In this document: positions 8,853 to 17,696 of the stretch, piece after piece
Layout: the number at the start of each line of letters is the position of its first letter
Position numbering within the stretch: the first letter of the stretch is position 1
Source: Oscillospiraceae bacterium
GTDB lineage: Bacteria > Bacillota > Clostridia > Oscillospirales > CAG-272
DNA: 64,000 nucleotides
NCBI GenBank assembly: GCA_015064395.1
Contig: SVSH01000001.1
Location: 58,956 to 122,955 of the forward strand
Direction of reading: 5' to 3'
The notes under the pieces: generated by a model
What the model was told of the DNA's origin: nothing
What the model saw: the letters and a program-made list of their open reading frames with translations, nothing else
Databases searched by the model: none
Made by a program: the position numbers and the translations under genes

Positions 8853-10349
8853 ATGAAAAAAACGCTCGTGTTGATGCTGTCGGCAATAGTACTCATCACC
8901 TGTTGCGTGCCCACAGCCGTGGCAGAGACAACAGAAGCTCCCACGGCAGAATATGTCGATGTGCTCAACTGTGACACGACACAGGGCTTTACTTCGGAGA
9001 TGCAAATCGCCTTGGACACCGAGGATTTCACACAGGGCGAGGCGGCGGTCTCCTTTACGACCAGCATTCCCGCGGCATCCAATGCAACGGCAAGCATTGA
9101 GGCTACCTTTGCCCCGTTGAATATCGGTCCTGCTTCCGTGTTGGAATTTGATTTTTATATTCCGGATCCGACTCTCCTGCGCTCTACCTATATCATCGCG
9201 ATTGATCTTGGCTCGGCAGGGAAGTCGGACGAACAGGTGATAGACTGGCCTGCTACCGTCTTCGATAGCATTACCGAGGCCGGTTGGTATCATCTGGAAT
9301 TGCCCTTTAGTCGAGCAATCAGCCTTGGCTTCGATGCTACGTCACTCAATTATTTCCGCTTGCTGTTGATGCAAATCAACCCCGAGACGGATCTGACCGA
9401 CGTGGTGATCAAACTGGATAACGTGCGTGTTAAGATCCCGCCTGTAACGACGATCATGGTTGATAATTGCGATTTTATCAACGAGGGCGCGTGGGTGAAT
9501 TGGATGAACAATCCGGTTGCCCGCGACCCCGTGAACAAAACGGAAGGAACCGCCAGCTTGAATTTTGGCTTCATCCACACCGAGCAATATGGCGGTTGGT
9601 CTATGGTCTGCGAAAACAACTATGCTCCCATCAATGCCACAGGCGCTCTCTATTTGGAAATGGATGTATATGTATCCGACGTGGAACGCATGAAGCATTC
9701 GCACTACGGCCAGGCTGGTATCAATATTGAGATCACATCGTCGGGGACGTGCGACTACAACGAATACAGCTGGTCCTTGAGCAATTACGTATCCAAGAAC
9801 GGCTGGACGCACATTCGGTTGCCGATTGCCGAGGCTATCACACCGGGAGCGGATCGCGGTGCGCCGGATATGTCGGCGATCAACTACCTGCGCTTCCATA
9901 TTTTAGGTGTGCGCGAGGGACCGATCGAATTCCGTGTGGATAACGTGTATTTCACGGCGATGCAGGATACGGAGGAGCCTTTCTACGGTGCAACTCCCAT
10001 CGGCAAGCAGGAGCCCGGCGAGAACCCCGGTGAGAACCCCGGTGAGAACCCCGGCGAGAACCCCGGTGAGAACCCCGGCGAGAACCCCGGTGAAAACCCC
10101 GGTGAAAACCCCGGCGAGAATCCCGGCGAGAATCCCGATGAGAACCCCGGCGAAACGCCATCGGATACCGATAGCAAGTTGCGCGCCGAACAGACGGCAC
10201 GGCGTGCCAAGATCCTTTTGTTGCTGATGATCTTTGCCATCATCGGCATTGACGTGGTCGTCATGGCAGTGCGCCGCCGAAATGAGAAGATAGTGCTGTC
10301 CGAAGGAGAATTGCCTCCGGACATGCCGCAAGACGAAGGAGATGCGTAA
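8853..10349 (+). CDS. Secreted, membrane-anchored protein with two CBM-like beta-sandwich modules, (GENP)n linker and C-terminal TM helix
   Basis: Signal peptide MKKTLVLMLSAIVLITCCVPTAVA; modules starting VDVLNCD and IMVDNCD; Pro-rich linker; TM ILLLLMIFAIIGIDVVVMAV + RRRNEK. Confidence 0.75.
   Translation: MKKTLVLMLSAIVLITCCVPTAVAETTEAPTAEYVDVLNCDTTQGFTSEMQIALDTEDFTQGEAAVSFTTSIPAASNATASIEATFAPLNIGPASVLEFDFYIPDPTLLRSTYIIAIDLGSAGKSDEQVIDWPATVFDSITEAGWYHLELPFSRAISLGFDATSLNYFRLLLMQINPETDLTDVVIKLDNVRVKIPPVTTIMVDNCDFINEGAWVNWMNNPVARDPVNKTEGTASLNFGFIHTEQYGGWSMVCENNYAPINATGALYLEMDVYVSDVERMKHSHYGQAGINIEITSSGTCDYNEYSWSLSNYVSKNGWTHIRLPIAEAITPGADRGAPDMSAINYLRFHILGVREGPIEFRVDNVYFTAMQDTEEPFYGATPIGKQEPGENPGENPGENPGENPGENPGENPGENPGENPGENPGENPDENPGETPSDTDSKLRAEQTARRAKILLLLMIFAIIGIDVVVMAVRRRNEKIVLSEGELPPDMPQDEGDA
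10015..10158 (+). repeat. In-frame 12-bp tandem repeat encoding (GENP)10-DENP-GETP
   Basis: GGYGARAAYCCC units repeated about 12 times. Confidence 0.95.
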
Positions 10350-10585
10350 TGGCACGGGTACAGCGCTTTCACGTTGTGTGCGGCGACGTCGCACATGAGC
10401 TGATCTACACTTGTCCCCGCTTTTCTCGCCACGTGGTGCTGGAGATCGACGGAGAACGATTCGAATTGCCCAAGGGCGAGCGGCAAGAGCCCTTTCGCCT
10501 TGGCGACGAGCAGGCGATCCTTTGCATCGACCGCAACGGTCGGGCGAGTATCCTTGTCCGCGAGGGCGAGGTAAGGGAAGAGTAA
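10349..10585 (+). CDS. Small hypothetical protein, 78 aa, overlapping the upstream stop
   Basis: TAATGG overlap; MARVQRFHVVCGDVAHELIYTCPRFSRHVVLEIDGERFELPKG... Confidence 0.55.
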   Translation: MARVQRFHVVCGDVAHELIYTCPRFSRHVVLEIDGERFELPKGERQEPFRLGDEQAILCIDRNGRASILVREGEVREE

Positions 10586-10600
10586 TTTCTTTCTGAATAT

Positions 10601-10635
10601 GAAAGAGCGACAGGAGTTGTCCTGTCGCTCTTTTA
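10601..10635. terminator. Bidirectional terminator between convergent genes
   Basis: AAAGAGCGACAGGA-GTTG-TCCTGTCGCTCTTT. Confidence 0.9.
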
Positions 10636-10642
10636 CTATCGA

Positions 10643-11269
10643 TCATTCTCCCAGCTGCTTTTTAATGCGGGTAACGATCATATCAATGGCCGCGGGATTG
10701 TCACCGCCGCCGGGGACGATGATGTCGGCGTAGCGCTTGTAGGGCTCAACGAAGGCCTCGTGCATAGGCTTGACGGTGGTCAGATACTGGGTAATGACCG
10801 AGGCAAGCGAGCGTCCGCGTTCCTCGGTGTCGCGTAAAATGCGGCGCAGGATGCGCTCGTCGGCGTCTGTGTCTACAAAAATACGAAGATCCATCATGTC
10901 GCGCAAGGCAGGGTCGGAGAACAGCAAGATGCCCTCCAGAAGGATAACGGCGCGAGGTTGGACGCAGGTAGTGGAATTGGAGCGGTTGTGCACGGTGTAA
11001 TCGTACACGGGGACCTCTACGGCTTGTCCTTGGCACAAAAGCTGCAAATGATCGCGCAAAAGCTCCGTCTCAAAGGCGTCGGGATGGTCGTAGTTTTGCA
11101 GACAACGCTCCTCGTACGTTTTGTCGTTTTGCGCGCGGTAATAGCTGTCGTGCGTGATGACGGCTACGCGGTCACCAAAGGCGTCGGCAATGTGACGGGC
11201 CAGCGTCGTTTTGCCGCTTCCCGTGCCGCCGGCGATGCCAATGATCAAAACGTTCTCATTCCGCGTCAT
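10643..11269 (-). CDS. udk: Uridine kinase
   Basis: IIGIAGGTGSGKTTLARHI (Walker A), ITHDSYY, YDHPDAFET, VILLEGILLF, IVPGGGDNPAAIDMI. Confidence 0.93.
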   Translation of the reverse strand: MTRNENVLIIGIAGGTGSGKTTLARHIADAFGDRVAVITHDSYYRAQNDKTYEERCLQNYDHPDAFETELLRDHLQLLCQGQAVEVPVYDYTVHNRSNSTTCVQPRAVILLEGILLFSDPALRDMMDLRIFVDTDADERILRRILRDTEERGRSLASVITQYLTTVKPMHEAFVEPYKRYADIIVPGGGDNPAAIDMIVTRIKKQLGE

Positions 11270-11271
11270 GC

Positions 11272-11859
11272 TCAGCCCTCGCCTTTCTTTTGCTGCTCGA
11301 TGGCCTGCATCCAACAGCTGTGGCACATGGCCACGTAGGAATCGTTGCCGCCAAGCAGGATCTGTCCGCCCTCGGTCACGACTCGTCCCTCGCCGTCAAT
11401 GCGGGCATTGACGATGGCTTTTTTGCCGCAGGTGCAGATGGTTTTGATCTCGGTGATGGAGTCGGCAACCTCGAACAGACGTCTGCTGCCCTCAAACAGA
11501 TGCGTCAAAAAGTCGGTGCGCAGACCAAAGCAGAGAACGGGTATGTTTAGCTTGTCGACGATGAGGCGAAGCTGGTCGATCTGGTCAGCCGTGAAAAACT
11601 GGCACTCGTCCGCAATGATGACGTGGTAGTCACGGAGAGTCATGAATTGCTCATACAGATCCGTCTTTGGCGTGGCGACGTAAGCCTTGGCCTGAAGTCC
11701 AATGCGGGAACGCACGGTGTCCGCACCGTCGCGATCGTCAATGGAGGGCTTGATCAGCCACACCTTCATGCCGCGTTCCTCGTAGTTGAATTTGGTGATC
11801 AGGGCGTTGGCCGTCTTGGAGGAGCCCATCGCGCCGTACTTAAAATATAGCTTTGCCAT
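11272..11859 (-). CDS. tdk: Thymidine kinase
   Basis: MAKLYFKYGAMGSSKTANALITKFNYEERG, VIIADECQFFTADQIDQL, CTCGKKAIVNARI. Confidence 0.93.
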   Translation of the reverse strand: MAKLYFKYGAMGSSKTANALITKFNYEERGMKVWLIKPSIDDRDGADTVRSRIGLQAKAYVATPKTDLYEQFMTLRDYHVIIADECQFFTADQIDQLRLIVDKLNIPVLCFGLRTDFLTHLFEGSRRLFEVADSITEIKTICTCGKKAIVNARIDGEGRVVTEGGQILLGGNDSYVAMCHSCWMQAIEQQKKGEG

Positions 11860-12005
11860 GTCTGTCCTATCTCCTTGCTTGGATTTGGTGTGATCGCGTT
11901 CGGAGGAGTGATGTGACCAGTATAGCATATTTTGTCGAACGGGGCAAGAGGAAAAACAAAAAAAGAATAGGAAAAAGACGGCGTGGCAAATAATTGCAGT
12001 GGAGT

Positions 12006-12018
12006 GTGACTAAATCAC
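12006..12018. promoter_or_regulatory. Putative Crp/Fnr-type operator, site 1 (flavodiiron gene)
   Basis: GTGACTAAATCAC; 23 bp upstream of TATAAT (12042-12047), so centred near -42. Confidence 0.6.
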
Positions 12019-12076
12019 TTGCGCTTTTGCAAATGGCGTGGTATAATAAATCGATTAAATAAAAGGAGATATTCTC

Positions 12077-13864
12077 ATGATCACCAATGATATCAAATAC
12101 ATCGGCGTCAACGACCATAAGATCGATCTGTTCGAGGGACAGTACGTCGTGCCTAACGGTATGTCTTACAATTCCTACGTCATCCTGGACGAAAAGATCG
12201 CAGTTATGGATACGGTTGACGTCAATTTTACGCACGAATGGCTGGATAATCTGCAAAGCGCGCTGGCGGGAAGAATGCCCGATTATCTGATCGTCCAGCA
12301 CATGGAGCCCGATCATTCGGCCAATATCGTCAATTTCCTCAAGGCCTATCCCGCGACTCGTGTGGTAGCCTCGGCCAAGGCCTTTGCCATGATGAAAAAC
12401 TTTTTCGGCACGGATTTCTCTGACAACCGCATCGTCGTCGGAGAAGGAGACACGCTGTCCCTGGGTAAGCACACGCTGACCTTTGTCACTGCCCCCATGG
12501 TGCACTGGCCCGAGGTCATCGTCACCTACGACAGCTACGACAAGGTGCTGTTCTCGGCCGACGGCTTTGGCAAGTTCGGTGCGCTTGACGTCGAGGAGGA
12601 CTGGGCGTGCGAGGCAAGACGCTACTATATCGGTATCGTCGGCAAGTATGGTGCACAGGTGCAAAATCTGCTCAAAAAGGCGGCCGGTCTTGATATTGAG
12701 ATCATCTGCCCGTTGCATGGACCCGTGCTCAAGGAAAATCTGGGCTATTATCTGGGACTGTACAACACCTGGTCGAGCTACCAGCCCGAGGAGGAGGGCA
12801 TCGTGATCGCCTATACCTCGGTGTACGGCAACACCAAAAAGGCTGTGATGCAGCTGGCGGACAAGCTCAAAGCCAACGGATGTCCCAAGGTCGTTGTCAA
12901 TGACCTTGCCCGTTGCGATATGGCTGAGGCGGTTGAGGATGCCTTCCGCTACAGCAAGCTGGTGTTGGCAACCACGACCTACAACGCAGACATTTTCCCC
13001 TTTATGCGGGAGTTTATCCATCACCTGACCGAGCGCAATTACAGCAACCGCACCGTGGCCCTCATCGAAAACGGCAGCTGGGCACCCTTGGCCGCTAAGG
13101 TCATGCGCGGTATGCTGGAGGGCTGCAAAAATCTGACCTTTACCGATACGACGGTCAAGATCCTGTCTGCGCTGAACGAGCAAAGCAGCACGCAGCTGAA
13201 CACACTTGCGGACGAGCTTTGCCGCGACTATCTGGCACAGCAGGATGCCACGGCCAACAAAAACGATCTGACGGCGCTGTTCAAGATCGGATACGGCCTG
13301 TACGTCATCACCTCGAACGACGGCAAAAAGGACAACGGTCTGATCGTCAACACGGTGACCCAGGTCACCAACACCCCCAACCGTATCGCCGTGACCATCA
13401 ACAAGGATACCTATTCTCACCACGTCATCAAGCAGACGGGCAAGATGAATATCAACTGCCTGACGGTGGATGCCCCCTTCAAGGTCTTTGAGGTGTTTGG
13501 CTTCCAGAGCGGTCGCAACGTGAATAAGTTTGCCGATTGCGAGCCGCTTCGCTCGGACAACGGCCTTGTGTTCCTGCCCCGCTATATCAACTCGTTTATG
13601 TCGCTTGAGGTGGAGCAGTACGTCGATCTGGACACGCATGGTATGTTCATTTGCTCGGTCTGTGAGGCAAGAGTTCTGTCTGACCGCGAGACCATGACTT
13701 ATTCGTATTATCACGCCAATGTCAAGCCCCGTCCCAAAACGGAGGGCAAGCGGGGCTACGTTTGCAAGATCTGCGGCTACGTCTATGAGGGCGAGACACT
13801 GCCCGAGGATTTTGTCTGCCCGCTTTGCAAGCACGGTGCGGCTGACTTTGAGCCGATTCAATAA
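12077..13864 (+). CDS. Flavodiiron protein fused to flavin-reductase and rubredoxin domains (595 aa)
   Basis: HMEPDHSAN diiron beta-lactamase motif, IVIAYTSVYGNTKKAVMQLAD flavodoxin, IGYGLYVITSNDGKKDNGLIVNTVTQVTNTP flavin reductase, YVCKICGYVYEGETLPEDFVCPLCKHGAADFEPI rubredoxin. Confidence 0.93.
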   Translation: MITNDIKYIGVNDHKIDLFEGQYVVPNGMSYNSYVILDEKIAVMDTVDVNFTHEWLDNLQSALAGRMPDYLIVQHMEPDHSANIVNFLKAYPATRVVASAKAFAMMKNFFGTDFSDNRIVVGEGDTLSLGKHTLTFVTAPMVHWPEVIVTYDSYDKVLFSADGFGKFGALDVEEDWACEARRYYIGIVGKYGAQVQNLLKKAAGLDIEIICPLHGPVLKENLGYYLGLYNTWSSYQPEEEGIVIAYTSVYGNTKKAVMQLADKLKANGCPKVVVNDLARCDMAEAVEDAFRYSKLVLATTTYNADIFPFMREFIHHLTERNYSNRTVALIENGSWAPLAAKVMRGMLEGCKNLTFTDTTVKILSALNEQSSTQLNTLADELCRDYLAQQDATANKNDLTALFKIGYGLYVITSNDGKKDNGLIVNTVTQVTNTPNRIAVTINKDTYSHHVIKQTGKMNINCLTVDAPFKVFEVFGFQSGRNVNKFADCEPLRSDNGLVFLPRYINSFMSLEVEQYVDLDTHGMFICSVCEARVLSDRETMTYSYYHANVKPRPKTEGKRGYVCKICGYVYEGETLPEDFVCPLCKHGAADFEPIQ

Positions 13865-13992
13865 CGAAACAAGCAAGGGGAGCACGTAAGTGGTCCCCTC
13901 TCTCTTGGAAAAAACGTAAAATTGTGATTGCAAAGCCAAAAGAGATATGCTATAATAAATACGTAATATTGATTTGAAAAAGGAGACGTTCT

Positions 13993-14535
13993 ATGTCTGA
14001 ATTTTTGGCGTCCCTGCATCCTGCACTCGTTTGCCTGATCGTTTGCCTGGCAAAGATCATCGAGATCACCATTCAGTCGCTTAAGACCTGCATGATGGTC
14101 AAGGGGCAGCGCCTCAAGGCGGCGGGACTGGGATTTGTGGAGTGCACCATCTGGGGTCTTGTGATCTCTACCATCATCAGTACGCTGGGGGACAATCTTG
14201 TGCTTCTGCTGTTTTATTGCATGGGCTATGCGACGGGACTTTTCCTGGGCTCGACCATTGAAAATAAGATCGCGTTGGGCACCTCTAATTTGGAGCTGAT
14301 TGCCGGTGACGACAGCACGGGGAAGATCACGGCCTATCTCAAGGAGAATAACCGCGGCTACACCGTATTCGAGGGACACGGCTCCAAGGATAAGATGAAT
14401 ATGATCTTTATCGTGCTTCCTCGTCGCGAGACGCCTCGTGTACTCAAGGATATCCGTCGGGCGTGCGACAATAAGGTGTTTGTCGTGGCAAGTGACGTCA
14501 GCAAATACGCCGGCGGCTATGGTATGATGAAATGA
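13993..14535 (+). CDS. DUF2179/UPF0316-type membrane protein
   Basis: AKIIEITIQSLKTCMMVKGQRLKAAGLGFVECTIWG; C-terminal YTVFEGHGSKDKMNMIFIVLPRRE domain. Confidence 0.75.
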   Translation: MSEFLASLHPALVCLIVCLAKIIEITIQSLKTCMMVKGQRLKAAGLGFVECTIWGLVISTIISTLGDNLVLLLFYCMGYATGLFLGSTIENKIALGTSNLELIAGDDSTGKITAYLKENNRGYTVFEGHGSKDKMNMIFIVLPRRETPRVLKDIRRACDNKVFVVASDVSKYAGGYGMMK

Positions 14536-15116
14536 AAAATCGATCGTATCGAGAGGTGCTTGACCTCTTTTTGACCATGCTCAAGATCGGGCTGTTCACC
14601 TTCGGCGGTGGATATGCCATGATCGCCCTGCTTGAAAGCGAATTTGTTTCGAAGAAAAAATGGCTCGAGCGGCAGGAGTTTTTGGACCTCGCCGCCATCG
14701 CCGAGTCGACGCCCGGCCCCATTGCCATCAATGCGGCCACCTACATCGGCTACAAGCGGTGCGGCTTTTGGGGATCCTTTGCGGCAACGCTGGGCGTTTG
14801 CATCCCCTCGTTTGTCATCATTTATGCCATTTCCTTGTTTTTTGACGCCTTCATGGCCCTGCATCTGGTGCAGTGCGCCTTCCGGGGCATTCAGGTGTGC
14901 GTGGTGTATCTGATCCTCTCGGCAGGGATTAAGTTACTGAAGGCACTCAAGAGAACGGCGTGGAACGTCGCCATCGTGCTCGTTACGATGATGCTCATGC
15001 TGACCTGCTCCTTGCTCGCGATCCGCTTTTCCACCATTGCTTACATCCTCGCCTGCGGCGTGCTGGGGCTTGCTGTTGATCTGATCAGGCGAGTCAGAAG
15101 GGGGGAGAGGGCATGA
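14532..15116 (+). CDS. chrA: Chromate transporter half-protein (first of pair)
   Basis: FTFGGGYAMIALLESEFVSKKKWL, AAIAESTPGPIAINAATYIGYKRCG. Confidence 0.9.
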   Translation: MKNRSYREVLDLFLTMLKIGLFTFGGGYAMIALLESEFVSKKKWLERQEFLDLAAIAESTPGPIAINAATYIGYKRCGFWGSFAATLGVCIPSFVIIYAISLFFDAFMALHLVQCAFRGIQVCVVYLILSAGIKLLKALKRTAWNVAIVLVTMMLMLTCSLLAIRFSTIAYILACGVLGLAVDLIRRVRRGERA

Positions 15117-15685
15117 TCTACTGGCTTTTGTTCTGGACCTTCTTTCAGGCCGGTGCCTTTTCCTTTGGCGGCGGCTTTGGCATGATCTCCATTATCCGTG
15201 ATCAGGTGCTCTCGCACGGATGGCTGACCGAGGAGGAATTGCTCAATATCATCGCGGTAGCCGAATCGACCCCCGGCCCCATCGCCGTGAATATCGCCAC
15301 CTTCGTCGGGGCAGAGCAGGCGGGTCTTTTGGGATCGTTGCTGGCAACGCTTGGCATCGTTCTTCCTTCGTTTATCATCATTCTGATCATCGCTGCGTTT
15401 GCCGGGCGGCTGATGAAATATGCGCCCGTGCAGGCCTTCCTTGGCGGCATCCGCCCCTGCGTAGTGGGAATGATCCTGGCCATGTCCGCTATCTTGCTGT
15501 TGCAGCAGACGTTGGACCTTGGTAGCGTGTACGATGCTCTCGCCCCCGATCTGCGTGCCATGATCCTGCTCTCGGGCCTATTTGTGATTGCCGCATTTTA
15601 TCGGCGGCTGACAAAAAAGCACCCCTCGCCGATTGTGATGATCTTGATCTCGGCCGGCTTGGGAATGCTGTTTTACGGTATGTAA
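15113..15685 (+). CDS. chrA: Chromate transporter half-protein (second of pair)
   Basis: FSFGGGFGMISIIRDQVLSHGWLTEEELLNIIAVAESTPGPIAVNIATFVG; 4-bp overlap with the upstream gene. Confidence 0.9.
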   Translation: MIYWLLFWTFFQAGAFSFGGGFGMISIIRDQVLSHGWLTEEELLNIIAVAESTPGPIAVNIATFVGAEQAGLLGSLLATLGIVLPSFIIILIIAAFAGRLMKYAPVQAFLGGIRPCVVGMILAMSAILLLQQTLDLGSVYDALAPDLRAMILLSGLFVIAAFYRRLTKKHPSPIVMILISAGLGMLFYGM

Positions 15686-15708
15686 GGATAGGTGGTTGCC
15701 GATCAATA

Positions 15709-15733
15709 AAGGCCGCGATTACCCGCGGCCTTG
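15709..15733 (+). terminator. Hairpin terminator
   Basis: AAGGCCGCG-ATTAC-CCGCGGCCTT. Confidence 0.7.
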
Positions 15734-15756
15734 GATAGATGGTTTTACGTATGATT

Positions 15757-15769
15757 GTGACTAAATCAC
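15757..15769. promoter_or_regulatory. Putative Crp/Fnr-type operator, site 2 (thioredoxin)
   Basis: GTGACTAAATCAC (identical to site 1), 22 bp upstream of TACAAT (15792-15797); no -35 visible. Confidence 0.65.
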
Positions 15770-15831
15770 GGAATATATGCGGAAACTATGGTACAATAAG
15801 GTGTAAAACAAAGAGTAAAGGAGACAGTGAT

Positions 15832-16140
15832 ATGTCAGTCATGAAAATAAATCAAGGTAATTTTGAATCGGTCAAGAACAGCGATCGCCCCGTTCTGCTT
15901 GACTTTTATGCCGATTGGTGCGGTCCTTGCCGTATGCTCTCGCCCGTGGTGGACGAGATCGCCAAGGAGCGAGAAGACATCCTCGTTGGCAAGATCAACG
16001 TGGACGAGGAGGAGGATCTGGCACGTGAGTTTGGCGTGTTCAGCATCCCGACGCTAGTGGTGATGAAGGGTGGCCGCGTGGTCAGCCAGTCTGCAGGCGT
16101 GCGCCCCAAGGCACAGATCCTTGCTATGTTAGAGGGTTAA
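15832..16140 (+). CDS. trxA: Thioredoxin
   Basis: LLDFYADWCGPCRMLSPVVDEIA, FSIPTLVVMKGGR; ATG at 15832 after AAAGGAGA. Confidence 0.95.
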   Translation: MSVMKINQGNFESVKNSDRPVLLDFYADWCGPCRMLSPVVDEIAKEREDILVGKINVDEEEDLAREFGVFSIPTLVVMKGGRVVSQSAGVRPKAQILAMLEG

Positions 16141-16806
16141 TGCGCGCAGCCGCTTTTTATCCAAGATCCGAATACCCTCGCTCCGAGAGGCGGTAATGAG
16201 CCCCTCGGCGGCGAAATATTTGAGCATACGAGTTACGACCTCACGGGCAGATCCCATGTATTTGGCGATCTGCTCGTGTGTTAATTTTACGGTGTCCGTG
16301 CCACTCTGGGCACACTCGTCCAAAAGGAAAATGGCCAGTCGCTTGTCCATGCTCATGAACAAGATCTGTTGCATGACCCACATGACGTCCGAAAAACGGC
16401 TGACGGCACTTTCCAAGGCAAAAATTTTAGCCTCGGGCAGCTTTCGTGCGACGTCTTCAAAGGCACAGCCGCCCACGATGACGCAGTCGCTGTTCTCTTC
16501 CGCGTCGATGTGAACGTCAAAGGTGATGGTCTCCAGCACGCAGGAGGCCGAGAGAATGCAGAGGTCTCCGGGAAAGAGGCGGTATAGGGTGATCTCCTTT
16601 CCTTCTTCGGAGAGCAGATATAGTCGCAGTGTGCCGGAACGGATGAAGATCACGCCGGTGCATTCGCCCCCGTCGTGTACGTTGGTGCCCTTATCAAAAT
16701 GAACGTAGTATGACGAACGCAAGAAGGTTTCTTTATGCTCCGGGCTCATCTTCGGCCAAAAAGGGAAGGTCGTCTCAAACAGCTCGTTCAAATGTTGCTT
16801 ATCCAT
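16129..16806 (-). CDS. Crp/Fnr family transcriptional regulator
   Basis: Cyclic-nucleotide-binding fold (FDKGTNVHDGGECTGVIFIRSGTLRLYLLSEEGKEITLYRLFPGDLCIL) plus HTH (LTHEQIAKYMGSAREVVTRMLKYFAAEGLI). Confidence 0.93.
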   Translation of the reverse strand: MDKQHLNELFETTFPFWPKMSPEHKETFLRSSYYVHFDKGTNVHDGGECTGVIFIRSGTLRLYLLSEEGKEITLYRLFPGDLCILSASCVLETITFDVHIDAEENSDCVIVGGCAFEDVARKLPEAKIFALESAVSRFSDVMWVMQQILFMSMDKRLAIFLLDECAQSGTDTVKLTHEQIAKYMGSAREVVTRMLKYFAAEGLITASRSEGIRILDKKRLRALTL

Positions 16807-16839
16807 GCGATACTCCTTTGAAGACTGGAATATGAGTCA

Positions 16840-16868
16840 ATTATACCACTTCGTTTTGTGAAATTCAA
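16840..16868 (-). promoter_or_regulatory. Sigma70-type promoter of the crp/fnr gene
   Basis: Minus strand TTGAAT (16868-16863) - 17 bp - TATAAT (16845-16840). Confidence 0.7.
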
Positions 16869-16908
16869 TCGTTTCGGACAAAATATTTGGCATAAAACGT
16901 ACAGCTTT

Positions 16909-16921
16909 GTGACTCGGTCAC
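16909..16921. promoter_or_regulatory. Putative Crp/Fnr-type operator, site 3 (ferritin; crp/fnr divergent region)
   Basis: GTGAC-TCG-GTCAC perfect palindrome, 22 bp upstream of TATAAT (16944-16949); no -35 visible. Confidence 0.68.
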
Positions 16922-17003
16922 GGAAATGTGCGGCCAAATGAGGTATAATATGAGTGTAATAACAAGAAATCCCACACATAAAACATGCAAGGAGAATGAT
17001 ATC

Positions 17004-17516
17004 ATGATGAACGAAAAGGTACATGCACTGCTCAATCAGCAGATCAACAAAGAGTTTTATTCCGCCTATCTCTATTTGGATTTTTCTAACTATTTCAAAG
17101 CAAAGGGTCTGGACGGCTTTGCCAACTGGTACATGATCCAGGCGCAGGAGGAGCGCGACCATGCCATGCTGTTCTATCAGTACCTGCAGAATGAAAACCA
17201 GACGGTGACCCTGGAGGCCATCGCCAAGCCCGATCGCGTCTTCGAGAGCCATATGGACGTATTGAAGGCAGGGCTGGAGCATGAGGAGTACGTCACCTCG
17301 CTGATCAACGACATCTATGCGGCCGCATACGATGTCAAGGATTTCCGCACTATGCAGTTCTTGGATTGGTTTGTCAAGGAGCAGGGAGAGGAAGAGACCA
17401 ATGCCAACGATATGATCACCAAAATGGAGCTGTTCGGCTCGGATCCTCGCAGCCTGTATCTGCTCAATCAGGAGCTGGCCGCAAGAATTTACAGCGCCCC
17501 GTCACTGGTTCTGTAA
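17004..17516 (+). CDS. ftnA: Ferritin
   Basis: MMNEKVHALLNQQINKEFYSAYLYLDFSNYFKAKGLDGFANWYMIQAQEERDHAMLFYQYL, EQGEEETNANDMI. Confidence 0.95.
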   Translation: MMNEKVHALLNQQINKEFYSAYLYLDFSNYFKAKGLDGFANWYMIQAQEERDHAMLFYQYLQNENQTVTLEAIAKPDRVFESHMDVLKAGLEHEEYVTSLINDIYAAAYDVKDFRTMQFLDWFVKEQGEEETNANDMITKMELFGSDPRSLYLLNQELAARIYSAPSLVL

Positions 17517-17529
17517 GCATAGATTTGCC

Positions 17530-17563
17530 GCCACGGCGATGCCTTGCGTCGCCGTGGCTTTTT
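17530..17563 (+). terminator. Rho-independent terminator
   Basis: GCCACGGCGA...TCGCCGTGGC followed by TTTTT. Confidence 0.88.
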
Positions 17564-17696
17564 GCGTTCACAGTAATTTTTCACAAAATATGAACTCCTT
17601 TTTTGTTTGGAATGCATGGTTGAAATTTTGGAAAGAAAAATATATAATTTAAGGTGAATGATTGTAAGATATGCTATTTAGCGGAACGGAGATGCG

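Noticed and set aside
10015-10158. Regular short repeat considered as a CRISPR array
   Set aside because: 12-bp contiguous in-frame repeats without spacers, encoding a Pro-rich linker.
13930-13975. Possible fourth Crp/Fnr site upstream of the DUF2179 gene (TTGTGATTGC...)
   Set aside because: Only one half-site (GTGA) is present. The TCAC arm is missing and the distance to TATAAT is about 8 bp shorter than at the three good sites.
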